Assembly (NCBI GenBank): GCA_030762935.1
Contig: CM060898.1
Location: 99,641,281 to 99,705,280, forward strand
Length of the DNA stretch: 64,000 nucleotides
Direction of reading: 5' to 3'
From: Hymenopus coronatus
Lineage: Eukaryota; Arthropoda; Insecta; Mantodea; Hymenopodidae
This document shows positions 1 to 11,489 of this stretch, in pieces. Within the stretch, counting starts at the first letter, position 1. The number at the start of each line of letters is the position of its first letter. A model generated the notes under the pieces. It saw only the letters and a program-made list of their open reading frames with translations. It was not told the origin of the DNA and ran no database searches. The position numbers and the translations under genes were made by a program.

Positions 1-2
1 GC

Positions 3-143
3 TTGTGGCACTTTGGTTTGCGTTTACACTTTCAAGGCGAAGCAGTATTCTACTCCATAATCATTTCCCCGTCCAATGTGGCAGATTTGATCGATGCGAG
101 ACAGCAAGTCAAGCGTGCCGTTAGAAGGGCACGAGAATATTAA
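3..143 (+). other. Open frame running off the window edge, unrecognised
   Basis: Frame 3 is open from the first base of the window to a TAA at 141-143, about 46 codons, ending in residues DARQQVKRAVRRAREY. It is the only stretch in the first 900 bases that reads like a protein tail. I do not recognise the family. It could be the end of a transposase or host exon lying upstream, or chance. Confidence 0.2.
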
Positions 144-889
144 CCTTTGGTATTAACGCTAAAGAAATTCACAGCTCTGTATTCAATCGATTTGAAATGC
201 TGATTTCAGAATTTATTAAAACATGTTACATTTACACGGACTTCTCTACTATTCCACAACAAACTATTCTTATAAAATATTATTCTTGAGGCAACGTTTT
301 AGAATGTATTTTATGTGGGGAGAGTTCACTGTTTAATTGAATATAAAGAGTTAAGAAATTGCAAGAAATAAATTTGGAAATACAAATGGCACAGTATGCC
401 GAGAGATGAAAGTAATGAAAATTTTGAAAGTCACAATATTTGGTAAAAGAAAAATGGATAATAAAAAGGAAAAATATCAGAGTGAACTGCAAAGAAAACG
501 CAGAGAATGGGATGGGATAGTAAACACAAGTAAACTAGGGTTATGCCTGCTAACTGTCTGGGAAATAAGCGGATGTAGTGCTTAAGCGGTACTCATACAT
601 AATTGTACACAGGATGATTTTGTAATTCATTGCAAGTGTAATATAATTATTATTACTATTATTACCAAAATCTACTTCATGTTGCTTAAGATAAACATTA
701 GTAGAAATTATTTAATTACACAGTTTCTTATAGGTTCAAGGGAATAATGGAATAAACTAGGTTAAAGCTTTGTAGTTGGTGGCTATATGAAGACCCTGAA
801 ATTTCGATCTATTTGTGACACCAAGACAAAAGAATTACGAGAAAAGTAAAAGTATTGGGAAGTAAAATTTAGACTAAATGGTTAACTTC
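144..889. other. AT-rich intergenic sequence, nothing recognised
   Basis: No repeat family, coding relic or RNA gene is recognised. Open frames here are short and low-complexity. Confidence 0.5.
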
Positions 890-1125
890 CCAAAAAAATG
901 CATGTGATATAAATTGTGTGTGTTAACGAGATCTAAAGTTTTATTTTCTCTAGCACGTATATGCAATATGCATATAGAGAAAGTATTGTATTCCGCCGCT
1001 GTTTCATCGGAAATATATGTTTTGATACCCCCTGAATAAAAAAGTTGAAAAGTGTCTGCTGGCGCGCGCGCGTGTGTGTATGTGTGTAGCATAGCTCAAA
1101 TAAAAACCAAACACTAAACAGCAAT
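890..1125 (+). repeat. HER fragments: minus-strand piece fused to plus-strand head
   Basis: Positions 890-938 match a minus-orientation internal HER block (cataaattgtgtgtttt type). They are joined directly to a plus-orientation hairpin end from about 939. The head continues through the ccggaaatatatgttttga block and a GC/GT tract (1061-1087), and fades after tagcatagctcaaa. About 180 bp of head remains. The direct fusion implies rearrangement or nested insertion. Confidence 0.7.
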
Positions 1126-1357
1126 AAACATGCGAACCCGCGACTCAGTCGTGGCAGAACGTCCATAACATAGCGGGGTCGGCTTTCTTTGAATTTCTTC
1201 TATGCCTACTTTGTTTTCAGCTAATCTTGCTGATTAGCTCTCTCCAACCTTGTTTCATTACAGATATTCACAGAAACTCCATTTTATTGTCAGTAGCTTC
1301 TGCTTAATCTTTGCATTTAATTGCCCCACTTCCCACCCATATAAATGTGTGTTTTTA

Positions 1358-2195
1358 CGTTCTCCACACATGCGATGTACTTATATAGTGTATATTATAT
1401 TTGCCCAGGATTTTCTTTATTTTTATGTCACATTTCACCAGAAATATGTATTTTGAGGTCCCCTGAATCCAAAAAGGTATTTTAAAAAGGACCCGTGTGT
1501 GTGTGTGGGGGGGGGGCAGAATAGCCCAAAAACGAAGACCGTTAAATATTTCAGTTTAGTAGGTATATTCCAGAGATGCTACACGAAGATTTTCAAGACA
1601 ATCTCCCATCCTATACTACCCTTTACGTCCAAAAGTTTTCGAAAATTTACTTTTCACACAATTGGCGTTAACGATTTTGATTAAAATACCTTAGGTATTT
1701 TAAAGATATTTACATGCCAAATCAAATGTATACCTGTCTTGAATTTTCTAGGAACAGCCTCTGAAAACCTCTTTATTCTGGAATAAGTTTGCACAAAGGT
1801 AAGTTATAACACAAAAATGTAGATCTCATTAAAGCAAACAATACACACCTTTTTGTAGAATTGGCTGTTTCCGAGATATTTCTTGTTATTGGTTTCAATT
1901 TTAAACTGCGTAGTTTTTCTCAAACTGGAAGTCACCTTTCGCTTCATCTCTCCTTTATTTTACTGCTGGCCGTGCAAAGGGAGCCGAACTTCAATTGTTC
2001 ACATAGCGACCACTGTTAAAGTATTTGATTATGACTTTAATATATTGCATTCTCTTATTTCAATTCTGCTTAGAAACAAGAAAGTAATAACAGTATTATC
2101 TCGATTCATGTGATATGGATAAAGAAATCTTTTTGTAAGAGTAATCTGTTTTGCCGAACATCTAGAGAAAATCACGTGTATGGAAAACATGCTAT
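1358..2195 (+). repeat. HER copy, diverged, near full length
   Basis: The degenerate hairpin end (ctccacacatgcgatgtac) is followed by recognisable blocks in order: tcaccagaaatatgt, gaagattttcaag, gaattttctaggaa, and the tail tagagaaaatcacgtg. A run of ten G at 1507-1516 sits where other copies have the GT tract. No coding potential is seen. Confidence 0.75.
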
Positions 2196-2351
2196 CTTTC
2201 ATCATGAAGACATGTACTATCATGTTAGTTTTAGTTCCAATATTATTTTACCATAATATTTAAGGCTTCAGTAGTTCTTTTTTCTTATACTATTTCTGTA
2301 TTTATCACGTTTTGTACGTGCCAGAAATATTTGCTTCCAAATAATGCTCAC

Positions 2352-3195
2352 CTTTTTACTTTCTCTATACGTACTATGTACATAGTGTATAAAGAAGGTA
2401 TTGCATTGTAACCAAAAATTCGATTCGAGATTTCAAATGAAATACATGTTTTGAGACCACCTGAATCCGTGTGTGTGTCTGTCTGTGTGTGTATGTGAGT
2501 GTGTCTGGGCAGCATAGCTCAAAAAAGAAAAGACCGTTAAATACCAAACTGGGTATTTAATTTCAGCATCTTTCAGGATGTGACACGAAGATTTTCAAGA
2601 AAATCCCCCCACCCCTAACTACCCTTCACATGGAAAAAATTTCGAAAACTTTGATTTTATAAAAAATGGCTCTAACGATTTTGATAAAAATATAATATAT
2701 TAAAGATATATACTTGACAAATAATATGTATATCTTGAATTTTCTGGGAACAGCATCTGAAGACTTCTTTATTCTGGATGAATTTTGTGTAACTGGTAAA
2801 CCTTAAGAGATAGACAAAAAGTTACCACACAAAACATGTAGAGCACATTAAAACACACAACTTATGTTATATATATTTTTTTCGTGGAGTTGATAGTTTT
2901 TTTAGATATTCCTTGTTTTTTGTTTCAGCCTTAAAAAAAACTTACACTTTTCTCACACAGGAATTTATCAACTCCTGTCCATACAAACACAGGAACTTCA
3001 GTCACATAGCAACCATGTTTTGCTATCCCTTTACCTCCCTTATTGCGCTTACTTACGGGGAAGCAAGTAATAAGACTATTTCTGCTATTTTTTTCTAACT
3101 TAGCATGAAGTAAATAGAAGCATAAACTTTTTAAGAACAATTTGTTGCAGAGATATAGAGAAAGTCATGTGAATGGATTACATCAGATTTTTTTA
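2352..3195 (+). repeat. HER copy, full length (reference copy)
   Basis: This is one of the cleanest copies. It starts in a T-run with tactttctctatacgtac, whose palindromic partner atagtgtata follows at once, and ends at gagaaagtcatgtgaatgg...catcagattttttt. Its length of about 844 bp defines the family. Internal landmarks in order are: the ccggaaat-like block, the GT tract near 2468, aacgatttt, gaattttctgggaa, ttcgtggagttga, acaggaatttatcaactcctg, attagcatgaagtaaatag and gagatatagagaaagtc. There is no long open frame. Confidence 0.9.
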
Positions 3196-3516
3196 TGAAT
3201 ACCGAGCCTCCATTTTTCATATTATTTTACCTTTGCAGAGATATTACAGATTTCATTATAGGTATAAAGGAAATAGCGACAGTTGACAGTTTAAAAACTG
3301 GATGCTATATCTGGGCTTAAGATTATTTGCGAGAAACAACTGAATATTGACAAGTATTTAAAAGGATGAGAAAACATTAACATTTTTGAAATAATAATAA
3401 CGGTTACCTTGAAAATGCCAAAAAACTTATATGAAATAAAGTGTGTGTTTGAAATTAGATTTGTGTTTTTAGGGTGGTTATGCCTTCATTTTTACTTTAA
3501 TGTTTAGCAGATATAT

Positions 3517-3590
3517 ACAATTATACAAAATTCCTTTCAAATAAATAAGACTTTACAGGCAATTCCCGGAGAAATTAAGATATACATTTT
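3517..3590 (-). repeat. HER fragment
   Basis: A short minus-orientation match to the HER middle (tacaaaattcc, then caggcaattcccggag...aagatatacatttta). Confidence 0.5.
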
Positions 3591-3654
3591 ATACAATGTA
3601 AAAATATTATACATATTATATAAGCCTCTTTCCCTCTGTTTACCCTCCTCGTAT

Positions 3655-3968
3655 GGAGAACTTGCATCTCCAGGGTTTACAAGCCAGCGCCTGAGATCAG
3701 ACGCCTGTTGAGGATCAGAAAGTAGCCAGGAAGGGGGATCAGTCCGATAGCTGGTATGAAAGTGAGGAAATGATGATATAAAATAACAAAGAAATGGATG
3801 TCTGGAGAGATGATTATGGAGCAATTGGTAGAATGAATAGTAGGGGAAACCGGAGAACCCGGAGAAAATCCACCCACGTCGCTTTGTCCGCCTCAAACTC
3901 CCAGATGCATTCCCCTGTGATTGAACTCGAGCCATCTAGCTGTTCTAACCACTCGGTTCCGGCGCCAA
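3655..3968 (-). repeat. tRNA-derived SINE, family D
   Basis: Read on the minus strand, it opens with a tRNA-like head: box-A-like CGAGTGGTTAGA and box-B-like AGTTCAATCAC. It continues GGCGGACAAAGCG...TTTTCTCCGGGTTCTCCGG. The same head and body occur on the plus strand at 60357-60563, which establishes a repeat family. The tail toward 3655 is less similar. Confidence 0.75.
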
Positions 3969-4064
3969 GTATCTTTTAAATATATTTTATATTTGGTATT
4001 TTAATCCAAATTGTCAACATTTTTGAAAAAGCAAAGAATTCCGAAGAATATCCTTGTAAAACTT

Positions 4065-4270
4065 CCCTGAGTGTAGAGGATTCATCTTTGAAAGATACTG
4101 AACTTAAATACTAAATTTGGTATTGTTTCGGTTTTGAATTACTCTGTTTTAGAAAGGCTTTTTGAATTTACGGGCCTCATAATATGTATTTCCGATGAAA
4201 TCTTTAATATAGGATTTTCTGTGTGGAATGCAATACTCTCCCCACCTACTTTGTGGTAGAGAAATTAATA
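4065..4270 (-). repeat. HER fragment, hairpin-end half
   Basis: Minus-orientation blocks are visible: gaaagatactgaacttaaatac, then gtatttccgatgaaat and a decayed hairpin end (cacctactttgtggtagagaaat). Confidence 0.6.
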
Positions 4271-4374
4271 AATTTTGTAAGAATACTTAGTAGAATGGGT
4301 GGAAAATGCATTGAACTATAAACTTGATTCCTTAAGAGAGCCCTTCAATTAGGAGAAATATTATTTTCTTCCCA

Positions 4375-4875
4375 AAAAATACGATACAAAATTTCACAGG
4401 AAATACTCTTTTTAAGATCAACTGAATAAAAGGACATTTTTTATTGAAAGATCGTGTACGTGTCCGTGAACACTATAGCTAAAACCAATTCGGTTAATTA
4501 TCAATTGGATACTCAAATTCAGTATCTTTCAAAAAGGGACACAAAGATTTTCAAACGAATCCACCGCCCCAAACTACTTCTAATATGGAAATTGTTTCGA
4601 AAATATAGGGGTATTATAAAAGTGGTTTTTACGATTTTTATTGAATCACCAAGTTAATGCATTTTCATGACAAATATAATGCATATCTTGAACTTTCTGG
4701 AAACAGTCTCTGATTTTCCTTTCAGTTGGATAAGTTTTACGTAACTGGTAAACTGACACACAAAATGTTATTATAGCAAAAATGTAGATATTGTTAAAAT
4801 ACGCAATTTATGTCAGATACATTTTTTGTGGAGTTAAACACTCATGAAATATTCCTGTTATTGGTTTAACACACG
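4375..4875 (+). repeat. HER copy, truncated at the tail
   Basis: Plus-orientation blocks run from cgatacaaaatttcacaggaaat to gaaatattcctgttattggttt. The right third and the hairpin itself are missing. Confidence 0.65.
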
Positions 4876-4879
4876 CTCT

Positions 4880-5725
4880 GTTACAATTTTTATACTGTAG
4901 TAATCCTAGGCAATATTTGCACAAAAATCTCAGAGGGAATCTTTACGTAAAGAAGTTTAATTAGGCCTAGGGTAAGATTTCTAGAAAACTGCAAAAAACA
5001 CTGGCAGAGTTTCATCATATTTATTTTGAATAACATTTATTATTTTTATGACAGTCATTACTAATGTATGCGAATATTACATTTTAAATTGTAATTTGTG
5101 AATCCGGATCATACATTATACATACGTATTATACAGATAAGTTGCAGGCAATGAAACAAATTCTGGCGAAAATTTAGTCATGGATTAAACGTCTGATTAT
5201 TCCGAGCAAAAGTGAGTTTTCACAATTACAAAATTTTGACTTGCTGAAAGAATAATATTCCCAATTTTACACATGAAACCCCACTTTTGCCTAGCCAAGG
5301 CGGATGCGCAGCAAGCTCCGCTGTGCTTCTTGAAGAAAAATACATCCCATGGCGATGTCCTAGCTGAACTGACTTGTCTCTCCCACGTTGGCTTGCTAAA
5401 ACGAGGTGGAGGATGAGTGTCTCTGCTCTTTCCCACCAGATCGCAGCATATTCCGTCATTCTGGTTACGTGTATAGAGAGCTTGGTTCTGCCGTAACTGT
5501 GATATAAGCAGTTACTAACCGTGGTGCTGGCGCAGTAGAAGGGGGTAACGGCTCAAATTTCGAACGCTTAGGTGTCCTTTTCTCATACGGGAAATCATAT
5601 TTTCTATTTTTTATTTCTGTTTTACCCCATCCTGGTCACGCAAAGAGAAGGGAATAACGAGATGCCCTTAAAAGTTTTGACTTTCACTTTAGCCCTATAT
5701 ATGCCTCCCCCCGCTTTTATTTACT
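4880..5725. other. Intergenic sequence, nothing recognised
   Basis: The part around 5270-5560 is less AT-rich and carries two overlapping short minus-strand frames with no family resemblance. No repeat copy is recognised. Confidence 0.4.
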
Positions 5726-5729
5726 CACT

Positions 5730-5970
5730 CCATGGCGTTACAGCCCTTGAAGGGCTAGAGACTGCCTCACTATTGAAGCTCATTCTTTCCTATCTGGCAT
5801 TCTCCTCCTCCACCTTCTTAAATCCAGCTCCTTCATATCCTCTTCTATATTCTATTTAAATTTCTTTCTCGGTCTTCCCACACGTCTTCTTGCACCTGCT
5901 TTTCCGTTTCATATTCTTTGCATTAAGGAATTCTCCTCAGTTCTTTCTATAAGTCCTACACATCTAAGTT
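5730..5970 (-). pseudogene. LINE ORF2 C-terminal remnant, RTE-like
   Basis: The minus strand encodes the tail typical of RTE-like and related LINE ORF2 proteins: a basic GARRRVGRPRKKF motif, then EEDMKELDLRRWRRRMPDRK and ASIVRQSLALQGL. In-frame stops follow RKKFK (where a Trp is expected) and again after DRKE. It is a dead 3' fragment; the reverse transcriptase core is absent. Assignment rests on the GRPRK...W...DR...IV order known from these LINEs. Confidence 0.7.
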
Positions 5971-6087
5971 TTGCACTTTTAATAAAGCTCCCAATTTGGG
6001 GGTCAATATAGAGTTCATATAGCTTTATTAGTTATAATTCGCCATTCTTGATTTTCATATTTGGTCCCCCCCCCCCTTGTAGGTACA

Positions 6088-6225
6088 AGACACTATGTAG
6101 TAGGTAAGACTATTTCTCCTAAGTTTATCTTGATAACATGAAGTAGATAGAAGAATAAGCTTTTATATCCATAGTTCGTTACAGAATAGGTAGGGAAAGT
6201 CACGTCATCCGATTTTTTTCTGTGG
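6088..6225 (+). repeat. HER fragment, tail end only
   Basis: Contains taagactatttctcct, aacatgaagtagatagaag and gggaaagtcacgtcatccgattttttt, the last 135 bp of the family. Confidence 0.65.
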
Positions 6226-6229
6226 ACGG

Positions 6230-6625
6230 TTCAGGGCACTTGAAGGAAGTGCAAGTATATAAGCTATAAATTTGTGAGAAGCTATTTCGTTCCTTCACAA
6301 CCTGTATTCGACACACTAATTGCACTTATCCCCCTGCAGCAAAGTAGGGACGAAGACGTACGTTCAGCTCAAAGATAAGTGAATATCACACAGCGAAGGA
6401 AGTAAGCCACAAAGCATCCTAGTTATGGCTTCTTAGAATAAACCACAAAGCTCAGTACGCTTCGTGACATTTTCAGAAATACTCATAAAACACGTTGGAT
6501 GATTCAGAGATGACAGCATACCAGAACGTGTTCTACGAGAAAATACCTCAAAATACCTCAACACTCTGTGGAAGCTTATCGATACAGATTTGACGTAATG
6601 CGTTTAAAAGTCCTCAAATAATTGC
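6230..6625. other. Intergenic sequence, nothing recognised
   Basis: No repeat, RNA gene or coding relic is recognised. aaatacctca occurs twice in tandem near 6540. Confidence 0.4.
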
Positions 6626-6629
6626 TTAG

Positions 6630-6870
6630 TCCACATTGGCCGCATGTAGGGCAGGAGTTGGAAATGTACAGAGTGATAATTTTAATGCCATAGCCGAGAT
6701 TTAAACCACTGACCTCCTGGCCTTTGTTCAGTTGCTCTAAATACTGAGTTACCATGCTACCTTACCGAAACGGCATTTAGTTCCTCAACTGACTCGTATG
6801 CTTGCTGGTAAACCACAAGAACTCAAATTATTTTGAGATGACATATCCCAATGCTGACTTACAATGTCGT
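6630..6870 (-). repeat. tRNA-related SINE, family B
   Basis: Reverse-complemented, this reads tgtcatctcaaaataatt...gtggtttacc...gagtcagttgag, then a tRNA-like segment (GGTAACTCAGTATTTAGAGC; box B AGTGGTTTAAATCTC) and the tail ctcctgccctacatgcgg. The plus-strand copy at 38690-38950 shares the whole order. Confidence 0.65.
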
Positions 6871-6949
6871 AAATACATTTTGGTCTAGAGGTTTATAGAT
6901 TATCCCACTATAAGGTCAATAATTGACAATTAATTGTTTCTACCACCGA

Positions 6950-7040
6950 CGTGTGTAGATAAATAGTTGGAGAGATAGAGTCAGACTGAAAACTTCAATG
7001 CTATAGAAGAGTTTTGAACCAGAATCTCCCCATCTCCGTG
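6950..7040 (-). repeat. Family B SINE fragment
   Basis: Minus-strand match to the tRNA-like part and tail (cagactgaaaacttcaatgc, gttttgaaccagaatctcc). It faces the plus-strand copy that follows. Confidence 0.5.
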
Positions 7041-7086
7041 TCCGGCTGCTTTTATCAATGTAATCTCAAGACCATTTTAGATCTCT

Positions 7087-7240
7087 TTGTGGTATCCCGG
7101 GGGGAAATGTAGTCAGTTGGAGAATTTAATGTTTTGCGCCATATTGCCATGGTGTAGGCTAGAGCAACTGGACGGAGGCCAGAAGATCCGTGGTTCAAGT
7201 CCCGGCTATGTCATTGAATGTTTCAGTCTGACTGTAATAA
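7087..7240 (+). repeat. tRNA-related SINE, family B
   Basis: Contains gttgccatggtgtaggct-type box A sequence, box B GTGGTTCAAGTCCCG, and the tail cattgaatgtttcagtctgactg, ending in a short ataataataa stretch. With the minus copies at 6630-7040 it forms an inverted arrangement. Confidence 0.65.
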
Positions 7241-7249
7241 TAATAAATG

Positions 7250-9760
7250 AGGTTCCTTGACGAAAAGAATCGTCAGTGTATCTCAGTGGTTTCTCCGTAA
7301 TATGGTTCAATGTTCTGCTAAAGGATGCTAACTTTATGTCTTCACGTTTAGGAGTTCATGTAAAGTACCTCTATGCTTCAACGTGGTACGGAGTCCATGG
7401 TAAAAGCTGTAGGTCTACTCGTTCCATCGTCATCTACATTGTTGGTCTATCGTTGCAAGTTACCAATGGACGTGCCAGTTTGGCGTCTCCAGTTAATTTG
7501 TGGATCCAATCATCCCTTGGTGGAAGGAGGTTTTCCTGAAAGTCTTTGATAATATGAGCGGTGGTTACATTAACATATAGGGCATTGTATGCGCTATTTT
7601 GGGCTACTTTGAAAATGTCTAACTTCTGTTAACATTTTAACAGTATAGAAGTATTGTCTTTAGTCTTTCGTCCATATATAAATTGACATTTTTACACTCC
7701 TTGTATTATTTGCTCCTATTATTCGGGGTAATGTGGGGGATAAGATATGCAAATAATCGAAAAACGCGAATATTCGAGAAATCTATAGTTTAATGGTTTT
7801 AAGGTGCAACGTACATATGAAAATATGAAATTCTCCTCCTAACCCTAGAGCTTCAAAAACAATCTAGCTTTTTCGCAGCAATGACACTTTTTGCTCATCT
7901 TTGGCTAAACCACTGCAAGTAGTAGCATCTAATTCATGGAATGTACGATCTGGTGCACAGAAACGTACCGATATGAGGAACAGCTGTTTAGGTTGGTAGC
8001 TGAATGGCAACACTCCTCTGCCATACACCCAGCTCAAACTCCTGTTAGCTAAAGCTAGGAGTGATTGGTACATGCGCTTGCCCTTTGTTCGCAATGGCGG
8101 AGGCGAACCAGAGGTCCAGAAAGATGCGTAGAAACATATAATTCAGAACGTGTGTTACCTTACATTGATTGTATTATCTGTAGATGTTGAGGAAAGGAGA
8201 AAAAAAAACAGATTGTCAATTCATTTCGAGTAATGTAAAATGATAATTTTTGCTTATTTTTCGGGAAAGGGGGTGAGGAATGAAGAAAAACCACACCATT
8301 GTACCACGGAGGGCGCAGACAAATTGATATAGAACAAGAAATAGAATGGAATACGGCATTTGTATTATGGAATGCCTATCTAGATATACCTTTCGGTATA
8401 CACAGAAACAGTTCTGCTTACTCGGCATTATCCAGCAACAGCTCTGAGCAGATATCGTGTTCAGCATTTTGTTCTCTCGTTTGTAATTAACTTTAGTTTC
8501 TTCTCCCCCGTCACAACCCCTTTTTTTGGGATGTAGTGTATTCTCTGGATGCTGTGTGTTTAAGGTTTGTCCCCATCTAAAGACTTTTACTCTATAAATT
8601 ATAGGATTTGGATTTAATTATTTACACAATACACTATGTGTAAATACATTTTTCACAGACATACACGTTTCATTTAAGTTTGCCAAAACGTTTTTATTGT
8701 ATTTTTATTAAAGAAAATGATGGTGTCTGTACAATACAGAGGTTCACATTTATTGAAAAAATGCATACTAAACATATGTTTCGGTTGTCACCCATTGACA
8801 ATCCTAATGTATGTTATTGCTAGTACATTAGCTCTATTGGTATTTTTCTCTTCAGTCTTGTGTTGGCATGTTTAGGTAAAGACTTTTGTAGCATCAGTTG
8901 TAAAGTCTCATGTAGTATCTCCTTTCCTCTGCTCCTGGGCTGGCAACCTTATTCTGTTCATTGGTTAGGGTTTGAATGCCAGACTTTTGAAAACAAACCA
9001 ATAGGGGACGGATAAATTAGCACACTCAGGTAAAATGCTTACGTTTCCCCACCCATTTCTCCGTTCAGTCCTAACCGTTAAGATATTAGCACAAGGTGCC
9101 GGACACAACTGATAAGGTTTTGCCAACATTAAACAACCATAAGCATCGACACTTTTTTGCTCTTGACTGTACATCCTTTAAAAATGCACTATTTAAAATA
9201 GTAATGAGGATGATTTCATACAGAGCGAACAAGGCCCGAATGAGCACCATACGACAGTGGAGGGCTTTGAATAGTTCCCGCCTACACTAGATGGACCTTC
9301 TTATTCGCAGTTAACCTCCATATTGAGGGTCAATTCACTCTCCAAATCGACCAAATCACTTGCGACGTTTTAAAACCTTCTCATATGACTGCATTTTGTG
9401 TACCTTCAATATCTAGTTTTGGAACAGGCTGTGATACTTCCTTTAACTTGAATAAATGTTTGAAAGGTACCTATGTGAATTGTGGCTTACAAGTTATAAC
9501 CTCAAGATAATGGCTCCTGCTCAAAAGAAAGAGAGAAAATCGATAGCTAAAGAAACTTTAATATACTGCACAACAAAAGAACACAGGAAGGCCAAAAAAG
9601 GACAAAGGAAAGCATAACGAGAACCCTGAGGGTAAGAAGACTCCAAAAGAGAGAAAAAAATTGATAAACCATTACGTCAGGAAATACTATTATCATAAGA
9701 GCTAGGAAGAAAACGCCGAAAAATGCAGTCAAATGACAAACGCGGTTCTTGCAAAGCTCT
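7250..9760. other. 2.5 kb with no recognised feature
   Basis: No HER, SINE or LINE similarity is recognised. The open frames at 7276-7539 (+) and 7864-8094 (-) are under 90 codons, resemble no family I know, and lack neighbouring exons with matching splice logic. Confidence 0.4.
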
Positions 9761-9764
9761 GTAT

Positions 9765-10900
9765 GTTTTCCACCTTCTCTATTCGTACTATGTATATAGT
9801 GTATAGAGAAGGCATTGTATTGCACCCAAAATGTGATACAGAGATTTCAACGGAAATACATGTTTTGAGACCCAATGAATAAAAACACTTTTTGAGAACT
9901 GTCCGTCCGTGTGTGTGTATGCAGCATAGGTCAAAAACGAAAAAACCGTTGAATACCAAACTTGGCATTTTAGTTTGGTATCTTCCAAGGTTACGATACA
10001 AAGATTTTCAGCTACCCTTTACATGGAAAATATTTTTGAAAATTTTGATTTTCTCAAAAATGGCTAATAATTTTTATTAAAATTTCGTATATTAAAGATA
10101 TTTACCTGACAAATAAAATGTATATCTTATTTTATGGGAATAGCCTCTGAAGTCTACTTTACTCTGGATGAATTTTTCGGAATTTCACATAATTGCTAAA
10201 CCGTAAGAGATGGACAAAAAAAATAAATAAATAAAAACTCACAAACATGTAGAACACGTTAAAATATACAATTTATGCTATATACTTTTTTCGTGGAGTT
10301 GACCATTTTTGAGATATTCCTTGTTATTAGTTTCAGTTTTAAAATATTTAAACTTTTCATCTAAGAACATTTGTCAAATCCTGGCAATGCAAAGAAACGG
10401 ATCCATGGCACCCATCTTTAAAAAATTTGACTATCACTTTAGCAGTGTATTCCTTATTTCCCTTCTAGTCGTCCTTCGAGAAGTAATGGTTACCATACTA
10501 GATTCTTATACCCAAGGTCGCGGGTTCAAACCCGACGGAGGGCGATAGATTCTTTTCGGGTGTAAAAATCCTTAGCATGGCTTCCTTCGTAGGGGAAGTT
10601 AGTCCCATGCCGTAGATTTACGGCACATAAAGAACCTCAAACTTGATAAAGAGGCCTCTGAACCAAATTAAGTGATCTTTCACGCCCAATAGAGAATGGG
10701 ACGCTGAGAAGCACAGCAGTTAAAGAACATCAATAAATAACGTTCCATTTACATTTATTTCTTTTCTACTTACAAGGAAGCAATTAATTCAATTCTGCTA
10801 ATGTTTATCTCGGTTAGCATGACGTAGATAGAAGAATAAGCTTCCTAACAATAGTTTGTTACAGAGATGTAGAGAAAGCCATGAGAATGCTCCAACTAGT
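9765..10900 (+). repeat. HER copy, full length, split by a SINE
   Basis: The hairpin end is accttctctattcgtac and the tail is gagatgtagagaaagccatgag. The copy is interrupted in its last quarter by a family A SINE (10468-10754). The HER sequence resumes in register, so HER was present before the SINE arrived. Confidence 0.85.
10468..10754 (+). mobile_element. tRNA-derived SINE, family A, with target duplications
   Basis: The tRNA-like head has box B GCGGGTTCAAACCCG at about 10520. The body tgtaaaaatccttagcatgg...gtagatttacggcac...aaagaacctc and ggacgctgagaagcac matches copies at 21198 and 48210. Direct repeats flank it: ttatttcccttcta (10454-10467) and ttatttcttttcta (10755-10768). These are target-site duplications of HER sequence and set both boundaries. 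Confidence 0.85.
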
Positions 10901-10904
10901 GCTT

Positions 10905-11485
10905 TTGCTATTGAAATCTGTCATTTCATATTTGGGAACATTTTTAATATCTTGCCTGTCTATAGTCATTAATCATAACTCTGAATATTAAATTTCATGG
11001 CAAAATGCGTATCGTAAGAAGATTTTTTGTGATTTTTATTCTATTTTGAGAAAAGTTGTTAGAAACTCCTAATTTGCGAACTCTTTATTTGCTAGAAAAA
11101 CATTTTCTAACAGCATTCCCGTAACCACGGAAAAAGAACCAGACTCGTGTGGAATTCATCACTTCGCGTGGCATGCAATCGTTAAGTGAAAAAAACAGAC
11201 GAGGCGAGGCGAGGTCTGACGCAGTTGTGCGTGAATGTAGGAATATGACCTGTACAGTTTTACGGTGCTGATAAGCAGCACTGTTGTATATTACTACCCT
11301 CTGTAACACCATCTTATGGCTATTCCTTTATGGGGAAAGGAAAGTGATTTCTAAATATTTGCCACAGTTTAGTTCCTTATGGATACATCTGTGAAAAGTT
11401 CTAAATTCCACTATTTCGGTTTGATTCATTTGAAATTTTAATGTGATAACAAAAATTTATATATGAACTATAAATCAAACTGAAT
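10905..11485. other. Intergenic sequence, nothing recognised
   Basis: It holds a short gaggc iteration near 11200 and otherwise nothing identifiable. Confidence 0.4.
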
Positions 11486-11489
11486 GCAT

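Noticed and set aside
9729..10001. Recurrent 60-130 codon open frames with similar peptides (for example QNSVKFIQNKVVF, EISVSNFWVEYNT) across the window
   Set aside because: They are translations of the repeated HER sequence. They differ in start, stop and frame from copy to copy and show no protein-like conservation, so HER is treated as non-coding.
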